This document shows positions 54,298 to 62,182 of a stretch of DNA of 64,000 nt, piece by piece. Source of the stretch: Verrucomicrobiia bacterium (GTDB taxonomy: Bacteria; Verrucomicrobiota; Verrucomicrobiia; Limisphaerales; UBA11358); NCBI GenBank assembly GCA_031290985.1, contig JARLJW010000014.1, forward strand, positions 62,001 to 126,000, written 5' to 3'. The notes below the pieces were generated by a model. The model saw only the letters and a program-made list of their open reading frames with translations, made no database searches and was not told the origin of the DNA. Within the stretch, counting starts at the first letter, position 1; each line of letters begins with the position of its first letter. Made by a program: the position numbers and the translations under genes.

Positions 54298-54785
54298 TTC
54301 ACCCGTTGCGCCAACGTCATCGTCACATCATCATCGCGCTCGGCATATTGCTGCCAGTGGCATTTGCCGCGGGCATTGCCGCGCGCAAACCTCTGCCGGA
54401 AGTTAACACGTTGCCAGACGGAATCAGCCCGCCCATCAACTTGTTCGCCGCCGAAGTTTGGAGCCGGGAGGATCTATTTTACATGTCGCCCGTGCGAATC
54501 CGGTTGCTGCGCGAGCAAAGCGGAACGGGAAAATTCGCTGTGACACTTGCAGCCGCAAAAGATTTCGTGAAACCGGAGTTGCTGGTTTATTGGTTGTACG
54601 GAAATCCAAGCGTGACCAACGCCCTGCCGCACAATGCGATTTTGCTCGGCTCCTTCACCGCGCCGCAACTCCCGCTGCCTGCCGTCGCAGAAAAAACAAA
54701 CGGCCTGCTGGTGCTCTACAGCCTGGCCGACAACCAAATTGTGGATGTATCAAAGCCGATTCACCTCGCCGGTTTGAGCAAGTGA
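54294..54785 (+). CDS. Membrane-anchored protein of unknown function in the redox operon
   Basis: A 163-aa protein: basic N-terminus, one membrane helix (about 11-29, IIIALGILLPVAFAAGIAAR), then a periplasmic domain of about 130 residues, beta-rich (DGISPPINLFAAEVWSREDL; LLVYWLYGNPSVTNALPHNA). No catalytic or metal motif stands out. It overlaps the gene before it by 4 bp and is 15 bp before the ferric-reductase/Rieske gene. Such a protein could be a periplasmic partner of that enzyme. Confidence 0.75.
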   Translation: MIHPLRQRHRHIIIALGILLPVAFAAGIAARKPLPEVNTLPDGISPPINLFAAEVWSREDLFYMSPVRIRLLREQSGTGKFAVTLAAAKDFVKPELLVYWLYGNPSVTNALPHNAILLGSFTAPQLPLPAVAEKTNGLLVLYSLADNQIVDVSKPIHLAGLSK

Positions 54786-54800
54786 AAAGCCAATGAACGC

Positions 54801-55838
54801 ATGAGCGTCCAATACCAAGCCGTCCAGTGGAATCGCCAGAAACGCATTTACGATTTTGTTTTGGTTGGAGTTGTCACCCTGTATCTGTTGGCGTTTGGTG
54901 CGGCCACCAAAGTGCTGTTTCCATTCGTCACCGAGGAGATTTTGCTGCTGCGCGCCTTTGGCACGGCGGCGTTTTTGCTGCTGCACGTTATTTTGTGCAT
55001 CGGGCCGCTGTGCCGTTTGAATCCCAAATTTCTGCCGCTGCTCTACAATCGACGGCACGCGGGTGTCACTTGTTTTCTGCTCGCGCTCGTCCATGCCGTG
55101 CTGGTCGTGGCGACCTATCACGCGGGCGGCGACATCAATCCCATCTTGAGCATCTTTGTTTCCAGTCCGCTCACGCACTCGGTGGCAGGCGTGCCATTTC
55201 AGCCGTTCGGATTTTTCGCCCTCGTGATTTTGTTTTTACTCGCCGCGACCAGTCACGATTTCTGGCTCGCCAATTTGACCGCACCAGCATGGAAGGCGCT
55301 GCACATGACGGTCTATTTTGCCTACGCGCTGCTGGTGCTTCACGTCACGTTCGGAACACTGGCGGGTGAGACCAGTTGGTTTTATGTCGCCGCAATGGCG
55401 GTTGGTCTTTTAACTGTGCTGGGTCTGCACCTTGCGTCGGCGCAAAAAGAACTTTCCATCGATAGCGAGTTGCAAAATCGAGCCGCCGATGAATTCGTGG
55501 ACGCCTGCGCCGTGGCCGACATTCCCGAAAATCGCGCCCGCATCGTGTGCATATCCGGCGAACGCGTGGCGATTTTCAAATACGAACGGAAAATTTCCGC
55601 CGTATCCAACGTTTGCCAGCATCAAAACGGCCCGCTGGGCGAAGGCAAAATTGTCGCGGGCTGCATCACTTGCCCGTGGCACGGTTATCAATATGTGCCG
55701 AAAACCGGCGCATCACCGCCGCCATTTGTGGAAAAAGTGCCGACGTTCAACGTGCGCGTAAAAAACGGACGCGTATGGATTGATCCAAAACCAAATCCTG
55801 CCGGATCACGCGCCGAGCCAGGCTTGATTGAAACATGA
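54801..55838 (+). CDS. Ferric reductase-like transmembrane protein fused to a Rieske [2Fe-2S] domain
   Basis: In this 345-aa protein six membrane helices occupy about 12-215 with paired His suited to haem b (LLLHVILCIGPLCRL, FLLALVHAVLVVATYH, ALHMTVYFAYALLVLHVTFG), as in the ferric-reductase/MsrQ-type domain. The C-terminal 110 residues form a Rieske domain with the full ligand set C-x-H (VCQHQNG) and, 16 residues later, C-x-x-H (CPWHGY). This combination would move electrons across the membrane between haems and the iron-sulfur centre. MsrQ-type proteins reduce periplasmic methionine sulfoxide reductases, so a link to oxidant repair is possible but not shown. Confidence 0.85.
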   Translation: MSVQYQAVQWNRQKRIYDFVLVGVVTLYLLAFGAATKVLFPFVTEEILLLRAFGTAAFLLLHVILCIGPLCRLNPKFLPLLYNRRHAGVTCFLLALVHAVLVVATYHAGGDINPILSIFVSSPLTHSVAGVPFQPFGFFALVILFLLAATSHDFWLANLTAPAWKALHMTVYFAYALLVLHVTFGTLAGETSWFYVAAMAVGLLTVLGLHLASAQKELSIDSELQNRAADEFVDACAVADIPENRARIVCISGERVAIFKYERKISAVSNVCQHQNGPLGEGKIVAGCITCPWHGYQYVPKTGASPPPFVEKVPTFNVRVKNGRVWIDPKPNPAGSRAEPGLIET

Positions 55839-56599
55839 ACGACGACTTTTACATCGGCTGGGAAACGAGCGCCGCGCCGCGCATCGGCAAGTTCGTGCGC
55901 GCGGTTGTGTTAATTCTTTTCGTTGCCTCAATTAGCCTCGCCTTGGCTTTCGCAATGGTGCAGCGCTCCATTGGGGTAAGCGTTTTTGAATGGGGCATGG
56001 TAAAAAACTTTTCAGGCGTTTTGAAACTTGAGCCTTACCCGCATTTGCTCGTGCCGCGACCGGGTGCGACGGGCACGCAAAATAATTTTTCCACTTATTA
56101 TCTCGTCGCGCCGTTCAAGTTCGGCCTCGATCGCAAAAAACTTTCCACGCTTGATGGCAAATTAGTTTCGCTGCAAGGCACGCTGATTTATCGCGGCAAT
56201 CAGACGATGGTGGAAGCACTCCCGGATTCCATCAAAGCCGCTGACGCGGAATCACCAATGTTGACTGGCGAGGAAACCATTCAGCTTGGTCGCCAAACGC
56301 TCACCGGCGAAATCGTGGACAGCAAATGCTTTTTCGGCGTAATGAATCCCGGCCAGCTATTGCCCCATCGCGCGTGCGCCATCCGCTGCATCAGCGGTGG
56401 CATTCCGCCGGTGCTGCTCGTGCGGCAAACGAACGGCACGGCGATTTGTCTGCTGCTCGTTTCCCCTGCCGGCCAGCCGGTCAACCAGCAGGTGCTCGAC
56501 CTCGTGGCCGAGCCGGTTCAAATCACCGGTGAAGTTGAGCGGCAAGATGAACTTTTGATTCTCCGTGCCGACCCAAAAACTATTCTTCGAATCAAATGA
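55835..56599 (+). CDS. Membrane-anchored protein of unknown function, partner of the Rieske/ferric-reductase protein
   Basis: The 254-aa protein starts in a 4-bp overlap with the previous gene. One membrane helix (about 23-43, VVLILFVASISLALAFAMVQ) anchors a periplasmic domain. It shows two beta-rich halves with a conserved-looking block GEIVDSKCFFGVMNPGQLLP followed by HRACAIRCISGGIPPVL: three Cys and a His that could bind a metal or cofactor. I recall similar blocks in proteins coded beside Rieske/ferric-reductase fusions, but no function is established to my knowledge. Confidence 0.78.
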   Translation: MNDDFYIGWETSAAPRIGKFVRAVVLILFVASISLALAFAMVQRSIGVSVFEWGMVKNFSGVLKLEPYPHLLVPRPGATGTQNNFSTYYLVAPFKFGLDRKKLSTLDGKLVSLQGTLIYRGNQTMVEALPDSIKAADAESPMLTGEETIQLGRQTLTGEIVDSKCFFGVMNPGQLLPHRACAIRCISGGIPPVLLVRQTNGTAICLLLVSPAGQPVNQQVLDLVAEPVQITGEVERQDELLILRADPKTILRIK

Positions 56600-56988
56600 A
56601 ATGCCATCGGCATAATTCAATTGCGGCGATCGGCGTGTGCATGTGTTGCGGACACGCGTTATGCCGGGAATGTGCGCCAGATTCACCAGCTGCAGCGCTG
56701 ACGTCTTCGTCGGTCTGCGCGGAAAGTGCCGCGCAATTGAAGCCTTCCATCCAACTGCTGTTGGAGCGTAGCGCACAGAATGCGCGAGCCAGTGCGGGCG
56801 ATTGGTATTTGTCAGCAACCTTATCCGGTAGCGCAGCCATCGCGGCTTGGTTTTGGTTGCCGTCGCCTATCTTGATGGTATTTGCTGGCGGCAGCGCTCT
56901 GGTGCCGGCCGCAGCCGGTTTTTGGCATGGACGGGTGTCGAGAAAAAATGTTTCCCGCCGGAAATCAACAAACACATTTTCGGATTAA
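56596..56988 (+). CDS. Small zinc-finger membrane protein
   Basis: The 130-aa protein starts in a 4-bp overlap with its neighbour. The N-terminus has a B-box-like zinc-binding pattern: CHRHNSIAAIGVCMCCGHAL followed by CRECAP, giving Cys-His and three Cys pairs. Two membrane helices follow (about 74-110). Proteins with a small zinc ribbon followed by membrane helices often act in regulation or assembly, but no role is known here. A change of frame into the next gene region is shadow only. Confidence 0.7.
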   Translation: MKCHRHNSIAAIGVCMCCGHALCRECAPDSPAAALTSSSVCAESAAQLKPSIQLLLERSAQNARASAGDWYLSATLSGSAAIAAWFWLPSPILMVFAGGSALVPAAAGFWHGRVSRKNVSRRKSTNTFSD

Positions 56989-56999
56989 AAGCCGGTCCG

Positions 57000-57944
57000 A
57001 TGGCGCAACGAAAGAACTCTCAATTGGAAGCAAATCGCCAAAAACGTCTTGGTCATAATCTTGGCTGGAAAAAATTGCTGCCGGTTGGGGCCATCATTTT
57101 TTTGTCGGCCCTGACTGTTCTTCAAGCGTTTCCTGGCTGGTTTGCCAAGTTTGACGATCCTGCGCGGCTCGGCGCGACGGTTAAAATTTTGACGACGAAC
57201 GGTTTTACGCTGCGCTGGGCGGAAAAAATGGCGACGACGAACCATGCCGGTTTCGACTTGGTTTTTGTCCACGGCTCGCCGGGCGGCGCAGGCGTGTGGG
57301 CGACGCAGTTTGACACCCTCGCGACGAATGCAAATTTGTTCGCCTACGACCGTCCGGGATTTGGTAAATCCAAGCCGCTGCTGGCCCAACCACATTTGCC
57401 GATGCAAGTGGACGCGCTGATGACTTTGCTGGCCTCCGCCACGACTAATCCTGTTCTGCTCATTGGTCACAGCTACGGATCACCCATCGCTCTGCTCGCG
57501 GCGCTGGAACATCCTGGTAAAATCCGGGGCGCTTTGCTAATCGGCGGCGACGTGGACCCGGCGCAGGAAAAACCATTTTGGGTGCAATACTTTTGCGGCT
57601 GGCGCGCGACTTCGTGGATGTTGCCGCGCGCGTTGCGCCAGTGCAACCGCGAGATGCTTACGGTGCGCGCCGACCTTGCGGTCATGCAAAAGCAGTTGCC
57701 GCAGCTTGCCGTGCCGGTGTTGATGCTGCACGGCGACCGCGACCCGCTCGTGCCGGTGGAAAACGTCGCTTGGCTGGAGAATCAACTTGATGCTTTGGGG
57801 AAAACCAATTTGTTTGCAAAAATTATTTTGCCAGGCGTGAATCATTTTATTCCGTGGGAACATCCCATTGAGGTCGCGCACGCCTTGCACCAACTTGGTC
57901 AAATGACCCGCGCTCAAATACCCGCGAATTCCCTGACCCGCTGA
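57000..57944 (+). CDS. Alpha/beta hydrolase, membrane-anchored or exported
   Basis: About 314 aa from MAQRKNSQLEANRQ; the frame is open upstream but overlaps the zinc-finger gene. A hydrophobic segment at about 28-45 is a membrane anchor or signal. The hydrolase domain has the oxyanion region FVHGSPGGAGVW, the nucleophile elbow GHSYGSPIAL (Ser), the acid in HGDRDPLVP and the base His in VNHFIPWEHP. Substrate is unknown: esterases, lactonases and haloperoxidases share this layout. It is the last gene of the seven-gene operon and 22 bp before another ECF-type site. Confidence 0.88.
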   Translation: MAQRKNSQLEANRQKRLGHNLGWKKLLPVGAIIFLSALTVLQAFPGWFAKFDDPARLGATVKILTTNGFTLRWAEKMATTNHAGFDLVFVHGSPGGAGVWATQFDTLATNANLFAYDRPGFGKSKPLLAQPHLPMQVDALMTLLASATTNPVLLIGHSYGSPIALLAALEHPGKIRGALLIGGDVDPAQEKPFWVQYFCGWRATSWMLPRALRQCNREMLTVRADLAVMQKQLPQLAVPVLMLHGDRDPLVPVENVAWLENQLDALGKTNLFAKIILPGVNHFIPWEHPIEVAHALHQLGQMTRAQIPANSLTR

Positions 57945-57966
57945 TTTGGCGGCGCGGCACTGTCTT

Positions 57967-57992
57967 TGTAAAGACTTGTCCGCACCGCTGAC
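57967..57992 (+). promoter_or_regulatory. ECF-type promoter site, divergent variant (DUF2934 gene)
   Basis: TGTAAAG (57967-57973), 15 nt, TGAC (57989-57992), followed by TAACC. It has one mismatch in each box relative to the set, with unchanged spacing. It lies 94 bp before the DUF2934 frame. Confidence 0.5.
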
Positions 57993-58086
57993 TAACCCCT
58001 GCAATCACCATCAACAAGCATCATACATGAAAATGACAGCTTAAAAAAGTCCACGAACCGAGGCTGGTCCGGCACAGGAAGGTCAA

Positions 58087-58220
58087 ATGGATTACAATCA
58101 GGAAGTGAGCCATCGTGCCTATGAACTTTGGGAGGCGGCGGGGGTCAGCATGGCGACGACCTTCGTCATTGGCTTGAAGTCGGGCGCGAAGTGCGGGCAC
58201 GGAGCGAATCGGCGAAGTAA
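58087..58220 (+). pseudogene. DUF2934 small protein with a single-base frameshift
   Basis: The first 16 codons read MDYNQEVSHRAYELWEAAG, the start of the small DUF2934 domain. The rest of the domain continues in a shifted frame as HGDDLRHWLEVGREVRARSE and ends at a stop at 58218-58220. The shift lies at the run of G in GGCGGCGGGGGTCAGC (about 58135-58147), so it may be a sequencing error or a real mutation. The long plus-strand frame from 58087 to 58770 arises only because the shift removes the stop. DUF2934 proteins are small, of unknown function. Confidence 0.7.
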
Positions 58221-58275
58221 ATTAATATTGGTTAAAGCGCCAAGTTGGAGCCCCGGCGATGCCGGCACTCCATCT

Positions 58276-59130
58276 TTATTTTGCCGTTTTCAGCGCGTGA
58301 AATATGACCAGCACAGCTGCGACCGGCACGAAGATTGGCGTCAACACGGCGGTCAGTGTGGCGAATGCCAACCGCGCGGGACGGCGCGACGATGTTGGCA
58401 GGTTGTGAAATTTTTCCCGGCGCGTAAACGGCGCGAACCAAAGCTGCAATTTCACCCGCAGCGATTCGCGGTAGCAGGCGCAGAAAGTTTTTTGGGCATT
58501 GGCCAGCGCGGGCGCGGCGGCAAAATTAAAATCGTGGACGGCGGTTTGGATGACGCCTATGTCATCGTATGTTTCAGAACCGGATTTGAAGACGATCGAC
58601 TCCGGAAATTCCAGTTCCCGCCGTGCGGCTTCGGTGATAAGCAAATACTGCTCGGCCTGAACGGAATTTTTCAGCAGCCTATGAACAATGATGACGTCCG
58701 TGCCTGCCAGTTCATTGAATTGCAAAACTTGGTGAAACAACACCGTGCCGCTGTGGACGATGATTTTTAACCGCAGTTTTTCAAGATGCCTGCAGGCGTG
58801 GCAGGTGCAAGTGTTGGACCGCGCAAGCAGCACCAGCTTTTCGCGGAAGCGTCCAAAAAACTCCGGCAGCTTGCGGCTGATGTCAGCGCGGATTTCCTGC
58901 CGGCGCGTGGCATCCTGGGGTTTGCGGCAGAAAATAAAAATGGCGTCGCCCTCCAGCTTGGCCACTTCCAGCGGCGCGTCCACTTGATGAATGATGGACT
59001 CGACCAGCTCGGTAATGAGCGTCTGGCTGTGCGCCAGCGTCTTGACGTTGGCGGTCATGTAGCGTGTGTAGCCGCTGATGTCCGCGATGATGAGCAGCGC
59101 CGGTTCGGGCGCGGGTGTGGATGAATTCAT
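58276..59130 (-). CDS. DUF2652 protein (nucleotide-cyclase-like fold)
   Basis: The 284-aa protein resembles the DUF2652 family: LLIIADISGYTRYMTANVKT at the start is a class III cyclase-like opening (metal-binding Asp in ADISGYT), followed by LITELVESIIHQVDAPLEVA, KLEGDAIFIFCR with a second Asp, and HSGTVLFHQVLQFNELAGTD. It lacks clear evidence of full cyclase activity; family members are uncharacterised. A C-terminal hydrophobic segment (about 255-277) may anchor it. It is 4 bp after the MsrBA stop on the same strand, so it is co-transcribed from the divergent ECF-type promoter at 60208-60233. Confidence 0.82.
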   Translation of the reverse strand: MNSSTPAPEPALLIIADISGYTRYMTANVKTLAHSQTLITELVESIIHQVDAPLEVAKLEGDAIFIFCRKPQDATRRQEIRADISRKLPEFFGRFREKLVLLARSNTCTCHACRHLEKLRLKIIVHSGTVLFHQVLQFNELAGTDVIIVHRLLKNSVQAEQYLLITEAARRELEFPESIVFKSGSETYDDIGVIQTAVHDFNFAAAPALANAQKTFCACYRESLRVKLQLWFAPFTRREKFHNLPTSSRRPARLAFATLTAVLTPIFVPVAAVLVIFHALKTAK

Positions 59131-59134
59131 GCGT

Positions 59135-60199
59135 TCAATTCCGCAGGTAATGGCAGTTGTAGCCGCCCGGGTTTTTCACCAAATAATCTTGGTGATACTC
59201 TTCTGCCGGGTAAAACACCGTGGCCTTGGTGATTTCGGTGACAATGGGATTTTTCCATCTACCTGATTTATCCACCTGCTGCTTTACTCTTTCGGCAACC
59301 TGTTTTTGCTCGTCTTTGGTGTAGAAAATCGCAGAACGATATTGCGCGCCGATGTCGTTTTCCTGCTGGTCGCGCGTGGTTGGATCGTGCATCCGAAAAA
59401 AGTAGCCGAGCAACTGCTCGTAGCTCAACTTGCCCGGGTCGAAAACAATCTCCACCGATTCGGCGTGGCCGGTGGTGTGCGAGCAGACCATTTCGTAAGT
59501 TGGATTTGGAACCGTACCGCCGGTGTAGCCGACCGTGGTTTTGATGACGCCGGGAATTTGGCGGAGAATTTCCTGCATTCCCCAAAAACAGCCGCCGGAC
59601 AAAATCGCCGTCTCGGTCTTCGGTTGCGCTTTAATTAAACCAGCCTTCACGAACGGCGCAAGCTGGTCGCTGTAACCCGCAGCCGCCATTTGATTGAGCG
59701 GAATAAATTTCAGTGACGCTGAATTGATGCAATAACGCTGGTGCGTCGGTCCGGGGCCGTCGTCAAAGACGTGGCCCAGATGCGAATTGGCCCCTGCTGA
59801 ACGCACCTCGGTTCGTGCCAGGCCGAGCGATGTGTCGGTATTCTGGACAATTTCCTTGTCGTCCACCGGCTGGGTGAAGCTCGGCCAGCCGCAGCCGGAA
59901 TCAAATTTGTCGAGCGAGCTGAACAGCGGCTTGCCGGAAACCACATCCACATAAATTCCCGGCGCGTGATTGTCCCAGTATTCATTCGCAAACGCCGGCT
60001 CCGTTGCGGCTTCCTGGGTGACACGATACTGCATATCGGTGAGTTTTGCTTTGCGCTCGGCAGGCGGGATGGGTTGGGAATGGCTCATGGTAAAATCGAT
60101 TGGGCCTAAATTTGTGCTGGCGATTTCAGCCGGGCGGCAACTGACGAAAGCCAAAGTTAAAACGACCGCGCCGCAGAATCCAAAAAGATACCTTTTCAT
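59135..60199 (-). CDS. msrBA: Bifunctional methionine sulfoxide reductase MsrB-MsrA, exported lipoprotein
   Basis: About 354 aa from [14 protein letters not shown], with a lipoprotein signal (AFVSC). The order is MsrB then MsrA. Msr[36 protein letters not shown] with the catalytic Cys in RYCIN. Msr[15 protein letters not shown] with the catalytic Cys in GCFWG, then [15 protein letters not shown] and AEEYHQDYL. It reduces both sulfoxide epimers of Met in envelope proteins after oxidation. The start is supported by the promoter: CGAC at 60211-60208, ATG at 60199, 8 nt between, as in three other genes. The MsrB zinc-site Cys pairs are absent, so this is the zinc-free type. Confidence 0.94.
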   Translation of the reverse strand: MKRYLFGFCGAVVLTLAFVSCRPAEIASTNLGPIDFTMSHSQPIPPAERKAKLTDMQYRVTQEAATEPAFANEYWDNHAPGIYVDVVSGKPLFSSLDKFDSGCGWPSFTQPVDDKEIVQNTDTSLGLARTEVRSAGANSHLGHVFDDGPGPTHQRYCINSASLKFIPLNQMAAAGYSDQLAPFVKAGLIKAQPKTETAILSGGCFWGMQEILRQIPGVIKTTVGYTGGTVPNPTYEMVCSHTTGHAESVEIVFDPGKLSYEQLLGYFFRMHDPTTRDQQENDIGAQYRSAIFYTKDEQKQVAERVKQQVDKSGRWKNPIVTEITKATVFYPAEEYHQDYLVKNPGGYNCHYLRN

Positions 60200-60207
60200 G
60201 CTTATGC

Positions 60208-60233
60208 GTCGTGCGGGACTGGGTTTCCTTACA
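60208..60233 (-). promoter_or_regulatory. ECF-type promoter site (MsrBA-DUF2652 operon)
   Basis: On the minus strand, TGTAAGG (60233-60227), 15 nt, CGAC (60211-60208). The ATG of msrBA follows after 8 nt. It is back to back with the site at 60247-60272, the two -35 boxes being 13 bp apart. Confidence 0.8.
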
Positions 60234-60246
60234 GCAATTAATCTGT

Positions 60247-60272
60247 TGTAAGGATTCACATCGTCCGCCGAC
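60247..60272 (+). promoter_or_regulatory. ECF-type promoter site (TlpA-DUF1223)
   Basis: TGTAAGG (60247-60253), 15 nt, CGAC (60269-60272), continuing AAACTGG. The ATG of the TlpA-like gene at 60281 follows after 8 nt, so the mRNA is probably leaderless. Confidence 0.82.
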
Positions 60273-60280
60273 AAACTGGT

Positions 60281-60811
60281 ATGAAAAATGTAAAATTATT
60301 CAGCAACGTTTTTTCGCTCGCCGCAATTTCATTGGCCGCTTTGTTTGTTGGCGGCAGTGATTTGCTGGCGGGCGACACGAATCAAATGGAAACCGCCAAA
60401 CTCGCGCCGGGCTGGGAACTGCAAGATTTGGACGGCAAGACCGTTCGCGCCGCCGATTTCGCGGGCAAGGTGGTCGTCCTGGATTTTTGGGCGACGTGGT
60501 GTCCGCCGTGCCGCGCGGAGATTCCCGGCCTCATCGCATTGCAAAAAAAATACACGGCGCAGGGACTCGCGGTCGTCGGCGTTTCCGTGGACGAAGCCGG
60601 TTTGAAGACAGTTAAGGCGTTCGCGCAAAAAAATGGCATCAATTATCCCGTCGTGCTGACGGACAACAAAATGGTGGAAGCTTACGGCGGCATCGATGGT
60701 CTGCCGACAACGTTCATCATTAACCGCAGCGGCCACATCGTGAAGCAGCATCTCGGCTTTACCGAGCAGGCTGAATTTGAAAGGGAAGTCGTCCCGCTGC
60801 TGGCTCAATAA
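60281..60811 (+). CDS. TlpA/ResA-type thioredoxin-like protein, exported
   Basis: The 176-aa protein has a signal peptide (about 1-30) and a thioredoxin-fold domain: [20 protein letters not shown], active site [17 protein letters not shown] with the WCPPC disulfide, and the cis-Pro in [12 protein letters not shown]. It is a periplasmic thiol-disulfide reductase of the TlpA/ResA class. It could be the reductant for the exported MsrBA and redoxin; in Neisseria the MsrAB protein has a fused thioredoxin domain doing that task, which supports the idea. Divergent promoter-to-promoter with msrBA. Confidence 0.93.
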   Translation: MKNVKLFSNVFSLAAISLAALFVGGSDLLAGDTNQMETAKLAPGWELQDLDGKTVRAADFAGKVVVLDFWATWCPPCRAEIPGLIALQKKYTAQGLAVVGVSVDEAGLKTVKAFAQKNGINYPVVLTDNKMVEAYGGIDGLPTTFIINRSGHIVKQHLGFTEQAEFEREVVPLLAQ

Positions 60812-60873
60812 AATTGGCCATCCTGCCTTGTCGCTCCGGAAAATCAGATGACCACTCAGCTCCAAAACGATTT

Positions 60874-61647
60874 ATGCACCGCACTCTTTTCTCAGGAATT
60901 CTAGCCGTGACACTCTTTGCCGCAATCTCGGCAGGCGCACAAACCGACGTCATCCGATTCCAAAGCGGGCCGGAGCGCACGGCTTTGTTGGAGCTTTATA
61001 CTTCGGAAGGTTGCAGCAGTTGTCCACTCGCCGAAGCATGGCTGTCGGGGCTGAAAGATTCGCCGCGATTATGGAAGGATTTCGCACCGGTCGCGTTTCA
61101 TGTGGATTACTGGAATTATCTCGGCTGGAAGGATGCGTGGTCGGATGCGGAATTTTCCGAACGTCAGCGCAGTTACGCACAGATCTGGCATTCCGGGAAC
61201 ATTTACACGCCGGAACTGGTTCTCAATGGCAAGGAATGGCACAATTGGTTCGCCGGCAGAAACGGGCCGCAGTCGGATGGCGACAAAGTTGGCGTCCTCT
61301 CGGTTGTGTCTAGCGACACGAAGCTCTGGCGGGTGAGTTTTAATCCGGTAAAGGATTCCAGCGCACGTTACGAAATCCATGCGGCCTTGCTTGCCGGTGG
61401 AATTGTTTCCAACGTAAACGCGGGCGAAAACAGCGGACGCCAGCTGCAACATGATTTCGCCGTGGTGAATCTGGTTAGAATTGGGATGACCACCACCAAT
61501 GGCGTCGCCAGCGGCCGTTTTATCATCAACGCCCCGAAATCAAATGTGGGAACCGCGCGCGCGCTGGTGGCCTGGGTCACGCTCGGGGATGAACTTCAGC
61601 CCGTCCAAGCTACCGGCGGCTGGTTGGTTGCCCCAAGCAAAAATTGA
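60874..61647 (+). CDS. DUF1223 exported redox protein
   Basis: About 257 aa from MHRTLFSGILAVTLF, with a signal peptide ending SAGA. DUF1223 signature: ALLELYTSEGCSSCPLAEAW with a CxxC in a thioredoxin-like fold, then VAFHVDYWNYLGWKDAWSDA and RQRSYAQIWHSGNIYTPELV. The family is predicted to be periplasmic thioredoxin-like and is uncharacterised. The gene lies 62 bp after the TlpA gene on the same strand, with no ECF-type site in the gap, so it is probably in the same transcript. An earlier in-frame start at 60814 would lack a signal peptide at the N-terminus. Confidence 0.88.
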   Translation: MHRTLFSGILAVTLFAAISAGAQTDVIRFQSGPERTALLELYTSEGCSSCPLAEAWLSGLKDSPRLWKDFAPVAFHVDYWNYLGWKDAWSDAEFSERQRSYAQIWHSGNIYTPELVLNGKEWHNWFAGRNGPQSDGDKVGVLSVVSSDTKLWRVSFNPVKDSSARYEIHAALLAGGIVSNVNAGENSGRQLQHDFAVVNLVRIGMTTTNGVASGRFIINAPKSNVGTARALVAWVTLGDELQPVQATGGWLVAPSKN

Positions 61648-61648
61648 T

Positions 61649-61674
61649 TGTAAGGATTCGCGGTAACCGGCGAC
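61649..61674 (+). promoter_or_regulatory. ECF-type promoter site (YHS protein)
   Basis: TGTAAGG (61649-61655), 15 nt, CGAC (61671-61674), continuing GAACTGG. The ATG at 61683 follows after 8 nt. The site begins right after the DUF1223 stop. Confidence 0.82.
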
Positions 61675-61682
61675 GAACTGGC

Positions 61683-62141
61683 ATGAAGAAAATAATTCTC
61701 TCGCTCATTGTCGCGACGCTGGCGCTGCCGGTGTTTGCTCAAACCGCAGCCAAAACGCTCCTCAACCTGGACAAAACTGGCGTGGCCATTCAAGGCTACG
61801 ATCCTGTGGCATTTTTCACTGACGGCAAGCCGGTGAAGGGCGACCAGAAATTCTTGGTCAAGCACGATGGCGCGATCTATTTTTTCGCCAGCAAGGAACA
61901 CAAGGATTTGTTCAAGGCCGATCCCGTGAAATACACTCCTGAATTTGGCGGCTATTGTGCCTACGGAGTTTCCAAGAACAAGCTCGTGGAGATTGACGTG
62001 GACGCGTTTCAAATCGTGGACGGAAAATTGTTGCTGCAATACAGCAAGGGTGTCCGCGACGATTTCAACGCCGACGCCAAGGGCAATCTTGCCAAGGCCA
62101 ACGCCAACTGGACCGGCCTCGTTGCCAAAAAGGGGAAATAA
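61683..62141 (+). CDS. YHS-domain exported protein
   Basis: The 152-aa protein starts MKKIILSLIVATLALPVFAQ, a signal peptide; the frame is open to 61644 but that would span the promoter. The YHS-like domain has GVAIQGYDPVAFFTDGKPVK, then HDGAIYFFASKEHKDLFKAD and TPEFGGYCAYGVSKNK. YHS domains bind metals or occur in metal-handling and multi-domain redox proteins; the conserved YDPVAFF version is common in exported proteins of unknown role. It stands as a single-gene unit under its own ECF-type promoter. Confidence 0.88.
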   Translation: MKKIILSLIVATLALPVFAQTAAKTLLNLDKTGVAIQGYDPVAFFTDGKPVKGDQKFLVKHDGAIYFFASKEHKDLFKADPVKYTPEFGGYCAYGVSKNKLVEIDVDAFQIVDGKLLLQYSKGVRDDFNADAKGNLAKANANWTGLVAKKGK

Positions 62142-62144
62142 TTT

Positions 62145-62170
62145 TGTAAGGAGTTGTCCGCCACCACGAC
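62145..62170 (+). promoter_or_regulatory. ECF-type promoter site (DoxX-DinB-DedA operon)
   Basis: TGTAAGG (62145-62151), 15 nt, CGAC (62167-62170), followed by CAATTTTC. The DoxX ATG at 62183 follows after 12 nt. Confidence 0.72.
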
Positions 62171-62182
62171 CAATTTTCTGCA

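Noticed and set aside
58087-58770. Plus-strand frame of 227 codons as one gene
   Set aside because: Only the first 16-19 codons match DUF2934; the rest is open because of a frameshift and lies opposite the DUF2652 gene.
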